Source: Pegoplata infirma (taxonomy: Eukaryota; Arthropoda; Insecta; Diptera; Anthomyiidae). Taken from it: DNA of 64,000 nucleotides. The notes under the pieces are model-generated. The model was not told where the DNA came from and made no database searches. It saw only the letters and a program-made list of their open reading frames with translations. The first letter of the stretch is position 1; each line of letters opens with the position of its first letter. The stretch lies in the NCBI GenBank assembly GCA_963921195.1, contig OY992541.1:11440951-11504950 (forward strand). Reading direction: 5' to 3'. The translations under genes and the position numbers were made by a program. This document shows positions 42,676 through 53,756 of the stretch, in pieces.

Positions 42676-43414
42676 GTTTTCAATTGAGTGATAGATAATA
42701 AGACATTCTAGCAACGTCCGTTCATCTGTCCAAAATAGAAGAGATACCCTCCTGTCTTAGGGTACAAGACTAGATACGTTCGAAAATCGGGAAAATCGGA
42801 CCAGGGAGAAAAGGAGGGTATAAAAAAAGTTGAAAAAATTTTTAAAAGTTTATTACGAGGATTCTAGTTAATTGACAAAAAAAACAGTTATTTTACAAAA
42901 ATGATTTAATTACGAGGATTTATGTTGTTTAGCAAAAATTTTTTTTTAAATTGACCATTTTGGTTTGTAAATTTACCATTTTGGTTTGTAAATTTACCAT
43001 TTTTTTAAACATATTTACCATTTTTCCTTGTAAGTTTACCATTTTTTTTTATTTTTCCGGTTAAAAAAATTTTTTTACCAATAAAATTGGTTATTTTACC
43101 AATTTTTGGCGCATTCAAATTTAAGAGGAAATCCTCGTAATTTTACGAGAATTTTACCTACCTCCTATTTTACGAGAATAGCCTCATAAAATCACGAGAT
43201 TTTTTGGTAACTTTACAAGGTTTTTTTTTTAGTGTATAGGGTGACCAGATTTTTTAATAAAAATAATTTTTACCACCTAATTTTTAGGTCTAGTGCGATA
43301 AAAAATTGCGCCAAACACTTGAGAAAGTCAGAAATTGAAGAAAAACTGCCACACTAATGCAATCAAAGGTTCGAAAGAATTAATTCTTTAATTCAAATTT
43401 CTAATTCGAATTAA
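42676..43414. repeat. Degenerate repeats: HINE-like patch and TTTACCATTTT tandem
   Basis: At 42700-42825, ACATTCTAGCAACGTCCG, GATACCCTCC and GGAGGGTATAAA resemble a collapsed HINE. At 42840-43235, ATTACGAGGATT is mirrored by AATCCTCGTAATTTTACGAG, and TTGTAAATTTACCATTTT is repeated four to five times. TAGGGTGACCAGATTTTTT at 43238 resembles a hAT terminus without a partner. Confidence 0.45.
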
Positions 43415-44111
43415 AACAAGTAAGAGTGTTAAATTCGGCTGTGCCGAATCTTTTATACCCTCCAACACGTTTAAAATAAAAAAAAAAAAATCGCAGGGTC
43501 GTCTTTTTTTTGGTGGGGGTGAGGGGGGTCGGCGGACTTGGTGGGGGACATCTGTACCCCCGCTATATATTTTTACAAATTTTTTGTTTATGATATTTAC
43601 GCTTAACTAATAATAAATTTTTATAGTTATTTTTAATTAATTTCTATAACCACGTCTCCAAAGGGGGGCGGCCTGAAAAATATCGAAGTTTCTAACCCCC
43701 TTGGTCCAAGCGCAGGTCTATGAACATAATATGGCATACAAATGTTACATTTGTTGAGCAAAAATTAAAAAAAAACTCCTAAAAATATCGTATTTTTCAG
43801 GGGTCGTTTTAGTATTCAAGGGGGAACTTTTTTCCCCCTGGTCCGATTTTGCCCATCTTCGAACTTAACCTTACCAGTAACATAAGAGATATTCTTGCCC
43901 AATTTCAGGAGTCTAGATCTTTTGGTTTGGACTGCATCGTTATTTCTACAGACGGACGGACGGACGGACGGACGGACATCGCTAGAATGTCTTAGATTCT
44001 ATCATGGATCAATATTATATATACTTTGTGGGGTCTCCGACCGATATTTCGATGTGGTACGCACGGAATGACAAAGTGAGTATACCTCCATACTGTGGTT
44101 GGAGGGTATAA
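43415..44111 (-). mobile_element. HINE-B, complete copy
   Basis: It runs from AACAAGTAAGAGTGTTAAAT with the TTCGGCTGTGCCGAA stem-loop, through CCACGTCTCCAAAGGGGGGC, CCCCCTGGTCCGATTTTGCC and (ACGG)n at 43950-43976, to CTGTGGTTGGAGGGTATA. It sits within AATTAATTCTTT-rich sequence that is mirrored on its two sides. Confidence 0.87.
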
Positions 44112-44204
44112 AAATAGAATTTGGCATTCCCTAAAATCATTCAACTTTCAAAATCACTGAATTAATTCTTTCAAGAATTCATTCCTTAACCCATTCCTGC
44201 CTAA

Positions 44205-44222
44205 TGGGTATTTAAATACCCA
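44205..44222. repeat. Perfect 18-bp palindrome
   Basis: TGGGTATTTAAATACCCA reads the same on both strands. It lies 27 bp from the larger perfect palindrome at 44250. Confidence 0.8.
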
Positions 44223-44249
44223 AAAAAGTGTTGATACTAAAGTGTTGAT

Positions 44250-44313
44250 CTAAAAGCGATGGAAGACGACACCTCAGTTTATAAACTGAGGTGTCGTCTT
44301 CCATCGCTTTTAG
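44250..44313. repeat. Perfect 64-bp palindrome without a loop
   Basis: The left arm starts CTAAAAGCGATGGAAGACG and runs to a TTTATAAA centre between 44281 and 44282. The right arm is its exact reverse complement over all 32 bases. No duplication or homologue elsewhere in the window is seen. Confidence 0.92.
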
Positions 44314-45414
44314 AATTAGACACCAGCCTTTAGACTTTACCATGCTAAAAAACCTAAAACAAATTGTAAAGTGTAAAGCCCCCCTTAAAATATTATCTAT
44401 CTCAGGATCTGGCTAATTTAAATAGTCTGGGTATAAAATTAAAACAAATCCAACTAAAATTGTAATAAAACTTAAAGATGGGTATCATTTTCAAAACACG
44501 TATCGATTTTACGAATTGATATTAACAAAAAAAAAAAAAAAAAAACTAACAAAATGTGAAATTAATTACTAAAAAAAAACAAACAATGATTTAGCAAAAA
44601 AACAAAAATCTTAATTTAAAAACCAAACCCACTTTCAAAAAAAAAAAAAAAAAAAACAATCGGATGTGTTTAAATGACTATGTATTCTCGTGCATAGTCA
44701 GTCATTTTGCAGTTATGTTCAAATTTACTTGTCACTTTTATTTTTTTATTTCTACTTCTCTATAGCATGGGAATTTACAATAAACTGCTGTTTTTTCTAA
44801 CAATAGTTAAAATATTTTATGTTCAAGTAAAATATACGCCAGTATCATCATTTTTATTACACCCTACACAAAATTGTGGTAATTGGTGGGATAGATGTGA
44901 AATGAGTCGTGCAGCTTCTTAACAAATTATTACACTATGGAACACGAATTAATATCCTGAATGAGACAAAAAAAAAAATAGCGTAAACATTTTTAAAAAA
45001 CTTAGATATTTTTTTAGGGCCCACTGTAACGTCATAAAACTATAACAAATGTACTTCTGAGTTAAAAAATGTGATGTCTGGGGTAAAATTTGATGGCGGT
45101 TATTTTTTACAACTACTTAACCCTGTAACTGCCATATTAAGGAGTCATTTTAGCCCTTCTTTCCCAAATTACACACACAAGTCTAATAAACATCAATTTA
45201 AACAGTTAAACTGTTCTACAAATATTTTCTACATAAAACTTCACTAGGAGCCTGTTATCAACCGTTCGTACGAAATGCGATTTTTATACCAAAGAAGTAC
45301 TAAATTATTATTTATTTTTATTTTTTCCAAAAAATAGTTAAATTATATTTCTGAGCTCAAAAATATGTTCGGATTTTTTTTATGAATTTTCTGACTATTC
45401 TTTTCTTAGGCAAA
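44314..45414. other. Spacer, no gene recognised
   Basis: Two long poly-A runs (about 44528-44545 and 44638-44656) and a short TGACTATG..CATAGTCA stem (44675-44702) are seen. The 71-codon frame at 44707-44922 is weak. CCCACTGTAACGTCATAAAAC and CCCTGTAACTGCC near 45020-45130 are slightly more complex but unrecognised. Confidence 0.4.
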
Positions 45415-45705
45415 TTTAGCTCCCTTTGTATAGAAAAATCTGGGAGAATTTTTCTATACGAAAAATGCCTCAGAATTTAATAAGTTTTCTATACGCAAAA
45501 TGTCTTGGAATCTGAGGATTTTTCTACACGAAAAATGTCTTAGAATTTGAAAATTTTTCTATACGAAGAATTTCTCAGAATCTGAGAATTTTTCTGTACG
45601 AGAAATGTCTCAGAATCTGATAATTTTTTTATATGATCAATTTTTCAGAATCTGCGAATTTTTCTAGAAGAAAAATGTCTCAGAGTATTAGAATTTTTCA
45701 ATACG

Positions 45706-45795
45706 AACAAGTAAGACTGTTATATTCGGCAGTGCCAAATTTTTTATACCCTCAAAAATGCAGAAAAAAAATTGCAGGGGCGTTCCTCGGAATAT
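45706..45795 (-). mobile_element. HINE-B end fragment
   Basis: AACAAGTAAGACTGTTATATTCGGCAGTGCC, TATACCCTC and TTGCAGGGGCG match the stem-loop end of family B; the rest is missing. It is embedded in the minisatellite. Confidence 0.7.
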
Positions 45796-45959
45796 ATGTT
45801 AAAAAAATCATTCATATACTTTTTACACTAAAGAATATTTTCGAGTCTAAGAATTTGTCTTTACTAAAGATATCTCAGAACTTTTTCGATACGAAAAATG
45901 TCTCAGATTCTAAAAATATGAGAATTTTACGAAAAATGTCTTACAAGTTCTAAACCCTA

Positions 45960-46205
45960 ATGAGGCGATTTACCTGAAACTTAAATTTTATATAAAAATA
46001 GACGATTTTATGGTTGTGGTGTCTCGGCTTACCGGCCATAAAAGTGTTAACAAATTTTGTTGTCCCCTTATGAAACAATGTGGACCTTCGGGAAAATTTC
46101 AATAACTCCCGAACTAACAGGAATATCGTCTAGAGCAAATATACGTGTCGACTTAAATTTATAAAGATTATTGCGTATTCACATGGATATCGTAGGTCTA
46201 TTCTC
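45960..46205 (+). mobile_element. Fragment of the 38996-41045 palindromic element
   Basis: GCGATTTACCTGAAACTTAA, GGTGTCTCGGCTTACCGGCC, TCCCCTTATGAAACAATGTG and ATGGATATCGTAGGTCTATT follow the left arm of 38996-41045. Unlike that copy it carries no hAT at GGTTGTGGTGTCTCGG, so it shows the unoccupied site. Confidence 0.78.
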
Positions 46206-46965
46206 AGCATCTAATAATTTTTCTATACAATGACAATTTTTCTTCAAGAAAAATGTCTCAGAATCGGAAAATGTTTCAATACGAAAAATAGAACAGAATC
46301 TGGGAGTTTTTTCTATACCAGAAATGTCTCAGATGCAATTGTTTTTAAATCTAAAAATTTTTTAATACGAAAAATGTCTCAGAATCTGAGAATTTTTCCA
46401 TGCGAGAAATGTCTCAGAATAAGAGAATTTTTCTATACGAAAAATATTTGAGAATAAGCGAATTTTCTATATCTCACAATTAGAGAATTTTCTATACGAA
46501 AAATATTTCAGAATAAGAGAATTTTTCTATACGAAAAATGTCTCATTACATGAAATTTTCTATACAAAAAATGTTTAAGAATCTGAAAATTTTTCTCTAC
46601 AAAAAATTCTCAGAATCTAAGAAATTTTCTACACCAAAAATGTCTCAGAATTTTTCGATACGAAAAATGTCTTAGAATTTTTCAATACGAAAAATGTTTT
46701 AGAATCTGAGATATTTTCTTTACGAAAAAATGTTTCAGAATCTAAAACTTTTTCTATACGAAAAATGTCCAAGAATCTAAGATTTTTTCTATACGAAAAA
46801 TGTCTCGGAATCTAAAAATATTTCATGAACATTTTTTTATACGAAAATTGTCTCAGAATCTGAAATCTTTTTATACGAAAATTTTCTCAGAATCTAAAAT
46901 TTTTTGCATACGAAAAATGTTTCAAATTTTGAGAATTTTTCTGTAAAAAAAGTATCAGAATCTGA

Positions 46966-46998
46966 GACCTGTACCACAGAGTAGTGTAGGGTATAAAG
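46966..46998 (-). mobile_element. HINE-C terminal fragment
   Basis: CTGTACCACAGAGTAGTGTAGGGTATAA matches the terminal hairpin of family C (ACCACAGAGTGGTGTAGGGTA at 29655-29677). Nothing else of the element remains. Confidence 0.65.
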
Positions 46999-47213
46999 GG
47001 CTAAATTTTCGAAATCTTTTTGGAAGTTTTGGCCACAGTCAAGTTACCCTCGATAACTTCGAATTTGTTGCACAGTGTTGTTTATTGAAATTAGTAAAGA
47101 TATTGTCCTCCGTTTTTCTCCGTTGGAATCCCGAAATCTATAAAAAATTGGATCTAACAATAAGAATTTTCAATATTATTATATTTATTCGACCTTTTTT
47201 ATTCAATTCTATA
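46999..47213. other. Short spacer, no gene seen
   Basis: No element ends or coding frame are recognised here. Confidence 0.4.
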
Positions 47214-47996
47214 TAGTGTTTATAAACCGGTTAACCGGTTAACCGAAAAACCGGTTTTTCCCAAAATTTCGGTTTTTTTGCAAACCGGTTAACCGAAATT
47301 GAAAAAATCCGGTGCACCGAAAACCGGTTTTTTTATGTCGGTTAACCGGTTTTTTTAAATACATTCAAACGGAATAATTTGCAAATATTTAGGGTTTGCA
47401 CTTGTTTTTTAATGATATTTTAAAAATTTAAATTAAAAGACCTTGAAAATCCGTGAGAAAGAAAGTCTCAAATACTTTTTGTCTTTAAGAAACAATTTTC
47501 CAAATAAGAATTTTATTCCGAATCTGGTAAATATTTGAGTTACTCGCCGTTATAAGCGTTTTTTGGCTGTTAACCAGAATCCAAAAATCCTGTTAATGGA
47601 GAAAATGTCAATAAAAGAACATCGATATAAAATACGGTACTACAATTTATAGCGAATTCATGTATTTTTTTTTTTAAATAAAACCAATAAAACTTAAAGC
47701 TCCGGTGAATATGGAAAAATAAAGCACCGTATTTAAATCCCGCTATTTTTAAAGGACAACAGTTGCTAACTTTGCTCAAAGAAACAAATATGTCAACTTT
47801 AGTTACATTCGATTTTTTATTTAATAAAAATTAACAATTTTAAAATATTTTTTGGATTTTTCAGTTAAAGAAAAAAAAAACCGGTTAACCGGTTTTTTTA
47901 TTCCGGTTTAACCGAGAAAACCGGTTAACCGAAAAAGCTGAATTTCGGTTAACCGAGAAACCGGTTTTCCAAAATGTCGGTTTTTTATAAACACTA
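47214..47996. mobile_element. hAT-like element with AACCGGTTAACCGGTT ends, TSD ATTCTATA
   Basis: The ends TAGTGTTTATAAACCGG and the inverse (AAACACTA) are flanked by a perfect ATTCTATA (47206-47213, 47997-48004). About 120 bp next to each end consist of ACCGGTTAACCGGTT and CGGTTAACCGA palindromes; the middle is A/T-rich. The 69-codon minus frame is not supported. Confidence 0.91.
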
Positions 47997-48071
47997 ATTC
48001 TATATAATTCTAATAAGAATTATATAAGAAAATTCTTATTCAATTCTAATAAGAATTTTCTCTAATCTCCA

Positions 48072-49419
48072 CACTGATAGAAATTTTTACATGACAATAA
48101 TGAAAATCTACATTAATGTTATGAAAAATTACGTTAAAAAGGAACCTATGTAGGGTTTCATTAAATTAATGAAATAGGTATCAAAAAATGTAATTGCAAG
48201 AACAATTAATGAAATTGGTATTATAAAATGTAATTGCAAGAACAAGTTTCATTAAATTAATGAACATTTTTCATACAAAATATAAATTGTATTTTATGAA
48301 AATCTTTCATTATTTTAATGAAAAAAGTATTTAATTCTTATGAAATACTTTTATTGAATAAATCCTACTTTAATTTTTGAAGTGAAATACTTTATTTTTT
48401 TTTTAAATGAAATATATGTATGAAAATTGTAAAGATCTTTTTATAGAATTAAAAATAATAAAAAATGGTTTTCACTTAGTTTTCTCGCACAAAATTTTAT
48501 TCCAACCTTTAATTGTAATACATTATTAAACCCATGAAGTAATACAAAACAGCGAGAATTTAGTAAATTTAAAATTAGTAAATTACTTTTTATTTCTTAT
48601 TTCATAAAAAAGTCGGAAAAAATCACAAAATAACCAAGTTAAAAACACTTTCAAATATTTTTTTATTTTATTTATAGATTTCACTCAGTTTTCTCACACA
48701 AAATTTTACTATAACATTTACTTTTAATTCATAAGTAAAACCACGAAATAGTATAAAACAACGCGAGTTTAAAATATACTTATAATTAATCAATAATCAA
48801 TTTTATTTTAAATTTCATATAAAAATTCTAAAAAAATTCACAAGTTATTTCGTGCCGCTCTGGTCAGCTGTTTTTTGAGCGCGTAAACTAAAAGACTAAA
48901 CAGACGCGACACGACAGGTGTCAAGAAACAGCAAGTTTTATAAACAAAACTTAATGAACTTTTTTAATGAAACTACGAAATCTAATGAATCAAAATTAAT
49001 GAAAATCTTGCACAATATGTATAAAATTGCATTTAGCAAATGAAATATTTCATTGTTGTAATCAGGGTTGGCAACCCACCTAGAATAACGGTATTTGGCT
49101 ATTGTACCGCAACCAATAAAGATATGGACATTTTCAAAAACGATTATGAAAGCTGATGAAATTTCCAGTATTTTAAATGTTTCACTCCGTGTTTCTACCG
49201 GTTCGTTTTAGTTATATAGGCCAATACCGTTATAATACCGTTTCAAACGGTTTCATCAGCTTTCATAATCGCTTTTGAAAATGTCCATATCTTTATTGGT
49301 TGCGGTACAATAGCCAAATACCGTTATTCTAGGTAGGTATCGGTTGCCAACCCTGGTTGTAATGAAACAACGTTGATGAATTCCATTCATTAGTAATATG
49401 AAGCGTTTTTCTATCAGTA
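48072..49419. mobile_element. Inverted-repeat element with CACTGATAGAAA ends (mariner-like?)
   Basis: CACTGATAGAAATTTTTAC at the left is mirrored by TTTTTCTATCAGTA at the right, where TA follows; CA precedes the left end, so a mutated TA duplication is possible. Inside, TTTCATTAAATTAATGAA-type words are frequent. A patch of moderate complexity occurs at 48850-48930. A hAT is nested at 49063-49355. Confidence 0.6.
49063..49355. mobile_element. Palindromic hAT-like element, TSD GTTGTAAT
   Basis: The ends CAGGGTTGGCAACC and GGTTGCCAACCCTG are flanked by a perfect GTTGTAAT (49055-49062, 49356-49363). The arms of about 120 bp are near-identical inverses (AATAACGGTATTTGGCTATTG, AATAAAGATATGGACATTTT). 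Confidence 0.93.
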
Positions 49420-49598
49420 TAGCTGGTTGGGTTGAGATCAGTGTTGCCAGAACTTGGTAGTCAAAAACGGCTAAATTCATTCGAAAAAACTGCTAAAAAA
49501 CGGCTAAAAAATGGCTAAAAAATGGCTAAAATACTAACTTTTTTAAGAAAAAACTATTGTAAATTTATATTTTGTTTAATTTTTACACATAAAATTAA

Positions 49599-50276
49599 GG
49601 GCCTAATTTTGTAAAACGCAACGCGCCTTTTCACCTCGCGTTGGACAATTTTCTATTTTGTAAAACGTGAGGACTGAACAGCTGTTATTTTCGCGTTGAC
49701 TTACGTGTTTTGAGAACAAATTGTATGGAAAACGGAATTTTGTAAAACGCGAGAGAGCGTTTTTCCATCACTTGAAGTGTCAAAATGATCACTTGAAATT
49801 TTAGGGCGTTGATGTTACAAATATGCTTTTAAATAGCAAAAAATAAATATATAACGTTGGAATATGTAAATATACAACAAAAAAGTAATAAATGTGTAAA
49901 AAATACTTCTCCGGCAGAAGAAAAACATCGAAAATAGCAAAGCGTCTCGTTGTGATTTTTATTGCTTTTTTCAACTAATTTATGTTACTATTTTTTTGTT
50001 CTCTTTTTTCTCAAATATTCTCTTTGCAGGTATTGCCTAATCATATATATGTGTTTCCCCACGATAATGGGTGTGTATCCCCTACAAAATGGGTAGGCAA
50101 TTTGATCAATTTTAAAATGTCTGGCAACACCGATTCTAATATAATTGACATTTCAAGTGATAACGTAATAATTGAACGCAATAACGTAGTGATTTACAAA
50201 ATTGCACTTTTTGAGCCTCGCGTTCACGTTAACGTTGGTGATGTGTTCAACGCGAGTGATTTACAAAATTAGGCCC
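49599..50276. mobile_element. PIF/Harbinger-like MITE, TSD TAA
   Basis: The ends GGGCCTAATTTTGTAAA and the exact inverse TTTACAAAATTAGGCCC are flanked by TAA (49596-49598, 50277-50279). Inner words such as AACGCGAG and CGCGTTGA are mirrored. A 96-codon plus frame (49982-50272) uses ordinary-looking codons and is preceded by a TTTGCAG that could act as a splice acceptor, but it ends inside the terminal repeat and has no recognised domain; I do not call it a gene. Confidence 0.85.
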
Positions 50277-50279
50277 TAA

Positions 50280-50631
50280 ATAAAGAGATCTTTTGTAATA
50301 CATTTGGTACGGTTCTGACTTATTCTAGATAAAAAATAGAGTTCAAAACACTTTTCCAATGATTTTAATTTTTTTAATGCAAAAATAAAAATGTTGACTA
50401 GAAAAAATTTGTTCTGAGTGAAAGAACTTTTTTAGTTATTCTTGTTTAAAAAAAATTAAGTAAAATTTTTTATAGAGTGCAATTTTTTTTTTTTGTAGTC
50501 AGAAAAACACTGCATACATTTTTTCTTGACATTCTTTTGAAAGTTAGCGCTTTTGCATCACGTGAATTCTAGGTAAACTTTTTACTCCAGGGACTATTTT
50601 CGCTGAAACCTGACGAGAAGAATAGCAAATC
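50280..50631. other. Spacer with a HINE-A-like scrap
   Basis: GAAAGTTAGCGCTTTTGCATCACGTGAATTCTAGGTAAAC near 50541 resembles the AAAGTTAGCGTG and CACGTGAATTTAAGGTGAA words of HINE-A. No gene is seen. Confidence 0.4.
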
Positions 50632-50732
50632 CCCGTTTCTCTGTTAAAAATACGCTCGAAACTATGCAAAGATTCAGCAACCAATCTTTAAGTAGAGTTT
50701 CGAACGTTAAGGTATTTTAACAGAGAAACGGG
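50632..50732. repeat. Strong hairpin, about 35-bp arms
   Basis: CCCGTTTCTCTGTTAAAAATAC and CTCGAAACT at 50632-50670 are inverted at 50690-50732. The loop contains AAAGATTCAGCAACCAATCTTT, itself a stem. Confidence 0.75.
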
Positions 50733-50794
50733 CATCGATAGTCCAAGATTTAGTATAATGAAAAACAAGTACATATTAACAAAAGAAACCGACA

Positions 50795-52548
50795 CACAGT
50801 GGGTTCGATTGTACCCAAAATGGCGATTAATTCAGATAAGCAGTAGTTTTAAAATATTATATTTTTTTATTGATGACATAATATAAACACGTAAAAACAC
50901 ACATTTTGGAAAAAAAAAATTGAAAAAAAAAAAAAATTTTAACCTGTTAGGCGTTTTTTTGTTTTTCGGAAAAAAGGGTTATAGTTCACAATTTTTGCTG
51001 TAACTTTGGAATGAAAAGCGATAAATTAATAAAAAAAAAATGTAAATTAAAGTGCACATAATGTGCTGTCAAAGTGATTAAAGAAAGAACGCATAATATG
51101 TATTTATATTATTATAATTTTTTTTTTAAATCCAATTTTTGTTTTTCACAAAATCTCATAAATGTACAAATTTATCTGAAAAAAGTGATTTATGGGAATA
51201 TTATAGTTTTTTATTAAGGAATTATCATAAATACATAAAAACATAGCATTTTAGAAAAAAAAAATTAACAAAAAAAAATTTTGTTAATCTTTTAGTCGTT
51301 TTTTATGTTTTTGGAAAAAAGCACGAAACCCTTGAACATGTAATAAAGCTACAAAAAACAAATGGAGGGGACGTTCTTTTCGCGTAGGGGGGAGGGTTTA
51401 CCGGGAGACTATGGAGGACACCTTCCCCTCGCAATAAACGTTGCCAAAAAAATAGATGTCAGTTTTTGCACCTAATTAATACAAATTTATCATTATTTAA
51501 ATTATTTTTTCTATACACGCCCCCAAAAAGGGGCGGACCGAAAAAATTGGCATTCCTGATCACCCTTGGTTCAAATTCAGGTCGATGAACTTCACATGGC
51601 AATAAAATGTTTAAATTTTTGAACAAATATACAAATAAAACTTGTAAAAAAAATATTTTTCTGGGGTAGTTTTAGTTCTTCAAGGGGGAACTTTTTCCCC
51701 CCTGGTCCGATTTTGCTCGTTCAAGAAATTAACCAGCCTATGATCATTATACATATTTGTGCCAAACTTCAGGATTCTAGCTCTTGTTTTATGTACTTTA
51801 TGGTGTGCTCAACAACAGACGGACGGACGGACACACGGTTAGTCACAGAATGTCTTAGAATCGATCAGTGATCAATAATATACACATTATTGGGTCCTAG
51901 ACCCATATTTCGATGCGTTACATACGGAATGACAAAGTGAGTGTAAGCCCATACTGTAGTTGAAGGGTATAAACACACATATAATGGATTTGTATAATAA
52001 ATGACACCCAGACTTTTTACACAAAAATGGGAATAAAAAAAGGGCCGGGCATTGTCCGTACTTTTTTTTCTTTTAAATAAAAGCTGATATCCTATACTTT
52101 TTTAAAATCCACAAAACTAAATCCAACTGTTACTAACTTAATATGTGTGGCCCATTAAATGTGAAAAATATCCCAATTTTGGACACTTTTTAAAAAAAAT
52201 ATTAAAAACGTTGAGACACAATTTTTATAAACAAAAAAAATTTAAAAATTTAGCTTAATCCCTGGTGTTTAAGGTTATATTATAAAAGATTTTCTTTTAA
52301 AAGACTTAATACTACTAATAATCGCTTGAATTGTAAAAAATTCCAATTTTTTTACTTTTTTCAAAAACTGCAATAATTTGTTAGATTTGACAGCTCAGCG
52401 AAAAAAAAGTAAACAACTTAGTTGATTGATTTTGATAACTAGTGTTGCAGAATTTTATCTACTTTTACCCCATACCAAATTTTATAACAAAAACTTCATT
52501 TATAAATTTCAATTAATCGCCACTTTGGCACCATTTGAACCCAATGTG
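50795..52548. mobile_element. Transib-like non-autonomous element, TSD CGACA
   Basis: The left end CACAGTGGGTTCGATTGTAC and the right end, inverted, CACATTGGGTTCAAATGGTG both lead into TGGCGATTAAT. CGACA flanks it at 50790-50794 and 52549-52553. The left region is duplicated in tandem: TTGATGACATAA..CGTAAAAACACACATTTT near 50870 and a diverged copy near 51220. A HINE-B lies at 51345-51972. Its left end is identical to the V(D)J signal heptamer CACAGTG, a known resemblance for Transib ends. Confidence 0.84.
51345..51972 (-). mobile_element. HINE-B, old copy
   Basis: ACACGCCCCCAAAAAGGGGC, CCCCCTGGTCCGATTTTGC, a short (ACGG)n at 51819-51832 and ATACTGTAGTTGAAGGGTATAA match family B in order. 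The stem-loop end is degenerate. It differs more from the other copies than they do from each other, so it looks older. Confidence 0.78.
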
Positions 52549-52917
52549 CGACATTAAAAATCCTGCTGATGATAACACTATAACTGGAGTGTTTGAAACC
52601 GGTACGGAATACCCGAAATGTCTGTAATTTTAAAAATAAAATTTTATTCTACATTTTTTAACTTAAAACTTTATATTAAATAGAATTGGATCTTTTTCTT
52701 GATCTGTACTAACATAAAACCAATTAATTCTTTATTTAAGTATAAAAAAACACAAAAAATTTGTTTTAAATCAAAAAAGTCAAAAATGGCTAAAAAACTG
52801 CTAAAATAATTTCGAAAATGGCTGAAAAACGGCTAAGAGCTAAATGCATTTTTTTCCGGCTAATCGAGTTCAAAAGGAGCTAAATCTAGCCGGAAAATGG
52901 CTAAAATGGCAACACTG

Positions 52918-53379
52918 GTTGAGATACCTCTCTTAAAAGTGGGGAATATTAAAAATGTGTAGAGTATATCTAGTGCGGTTTTGAAAAACTTTAATTTTCT
53001 TCTTATTATTTTTTTACATTCATTCAGTTAGTAATGTGAGCATAAGCGCTATAACAATTAACTTTAATTACATTTAGTTTTCATTCTGTTTTTACGACTG
53101 CTTTGAAACTTTTTTTTTTATTTTTTATATTTTCAATTTAAAGTTATTATAATGACAGCGAGCACAACCTCTAAAAATCAAAAAAAAAAAAAAATGAAAA
53201 ATTTAAACTAACTACATGTTAGCGATCTAAACTGTCTAATGTCAAAATTCATACACCGGAAAATTGTCACAAACTGTTAGAAAAAAACAAAAAACAAAAC
53301 AATTGTAAACAATAGTGATGATTTTTAATTCATTGTGTATTGAATTACATAAATTTTCTTGCTGGGGTGACCAGATCAT
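52918..53379. other. A/T-rich spacer, no gene seen
   Basis: No element borders or coding frame are recognised in this A/T-rich stretch. Confidence 0.4.
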
Positions 53380-53565
53380 ATTTATAGCCTCTACTTACAA
53401 TTACTGATAGAGGGTTCAAATAAATTTTTGTTCCCTTTTTAACACATTGAAATATTAGCGTATACATTAAAATATTAATGTATACGAGTAATTCGTGATC
53501 CTCGATCGATATTAAGTCGATCTAACGATGTGCGTTATTCTGTTGAAATGGCGATCACGTATGCA
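53380..53565 (+). mobile_element. Degenerate HINE-A 5' part
   Basis: ACTGATAGAGGGTTCAAATAAATTTTTGTTCC, AACACATTGAAATATTAGCG and TCGTGATCCTCGATCGATATTAAGTCGATC follow the start of family A with many changes, then break off before the microsatellite. Confidence 0.65.
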
Positions 53566-53756
53566 CTCAAAAAAAAGTGAACTAAAATCTGGGAAAATTA
53601 ACTCAATTTTGAGAAAAAGAGGGAATGATTTGGCTCCGAAGATTTTTTTCTTGGTCTTAGTTCATAATTTTCCCAAAAATAAGAAAAACAAAATTATTTA
53701 ATTTTAAGCCAATTTTAACTAGAAAATGGGAAAAATTATACTTCACATTTTAGAAA

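Larger units (their letters stand above)
45415..46965. repeat. Hairpin minisatellite, block 3, interrupted by fragments
   Basis: Long runs of TCTCAGAATCTGAGAATTTTTCTATACGAAAAATG-like units occur at 45415-45705 and 46205-46965. They are separated by a HINE-B end, a non-repeat piece and a fragment of the palindromic element found at 38996-41045. The short frames over this block are repeat products. Confidence 0.8.
50765..52716 (-). repeat. Repeat E copy split by the Transib-like element
   Basis: ATATTAACAAAAGAAACCGACA before 50795 and ACATTAAAAATCCTGCTGATGATAACACT after 52548 join into the same sequence as 38640-38700, which is unbroken. The copy ends near CTTGATCTGTACTAAC at 52716. Confidence 0.78.
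49439..52917. mobile_element. hAT-like element with GGCTAAAAA repeats, TSD GTTGAGAT
   Basis: The ends CAGTGTTGCCA and TGGCAACACTG are flanked by a perfect GTTGAGAT (49431-49438, 52918-52925). Both subterminal regions carry AAAATGGCTAAAAA direct repeats. Most of the 3.5-kb length is later insertions: a Harbinger-like element, repeat E, a Transib-like element and a HINE-B. Confidence 0.91.
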
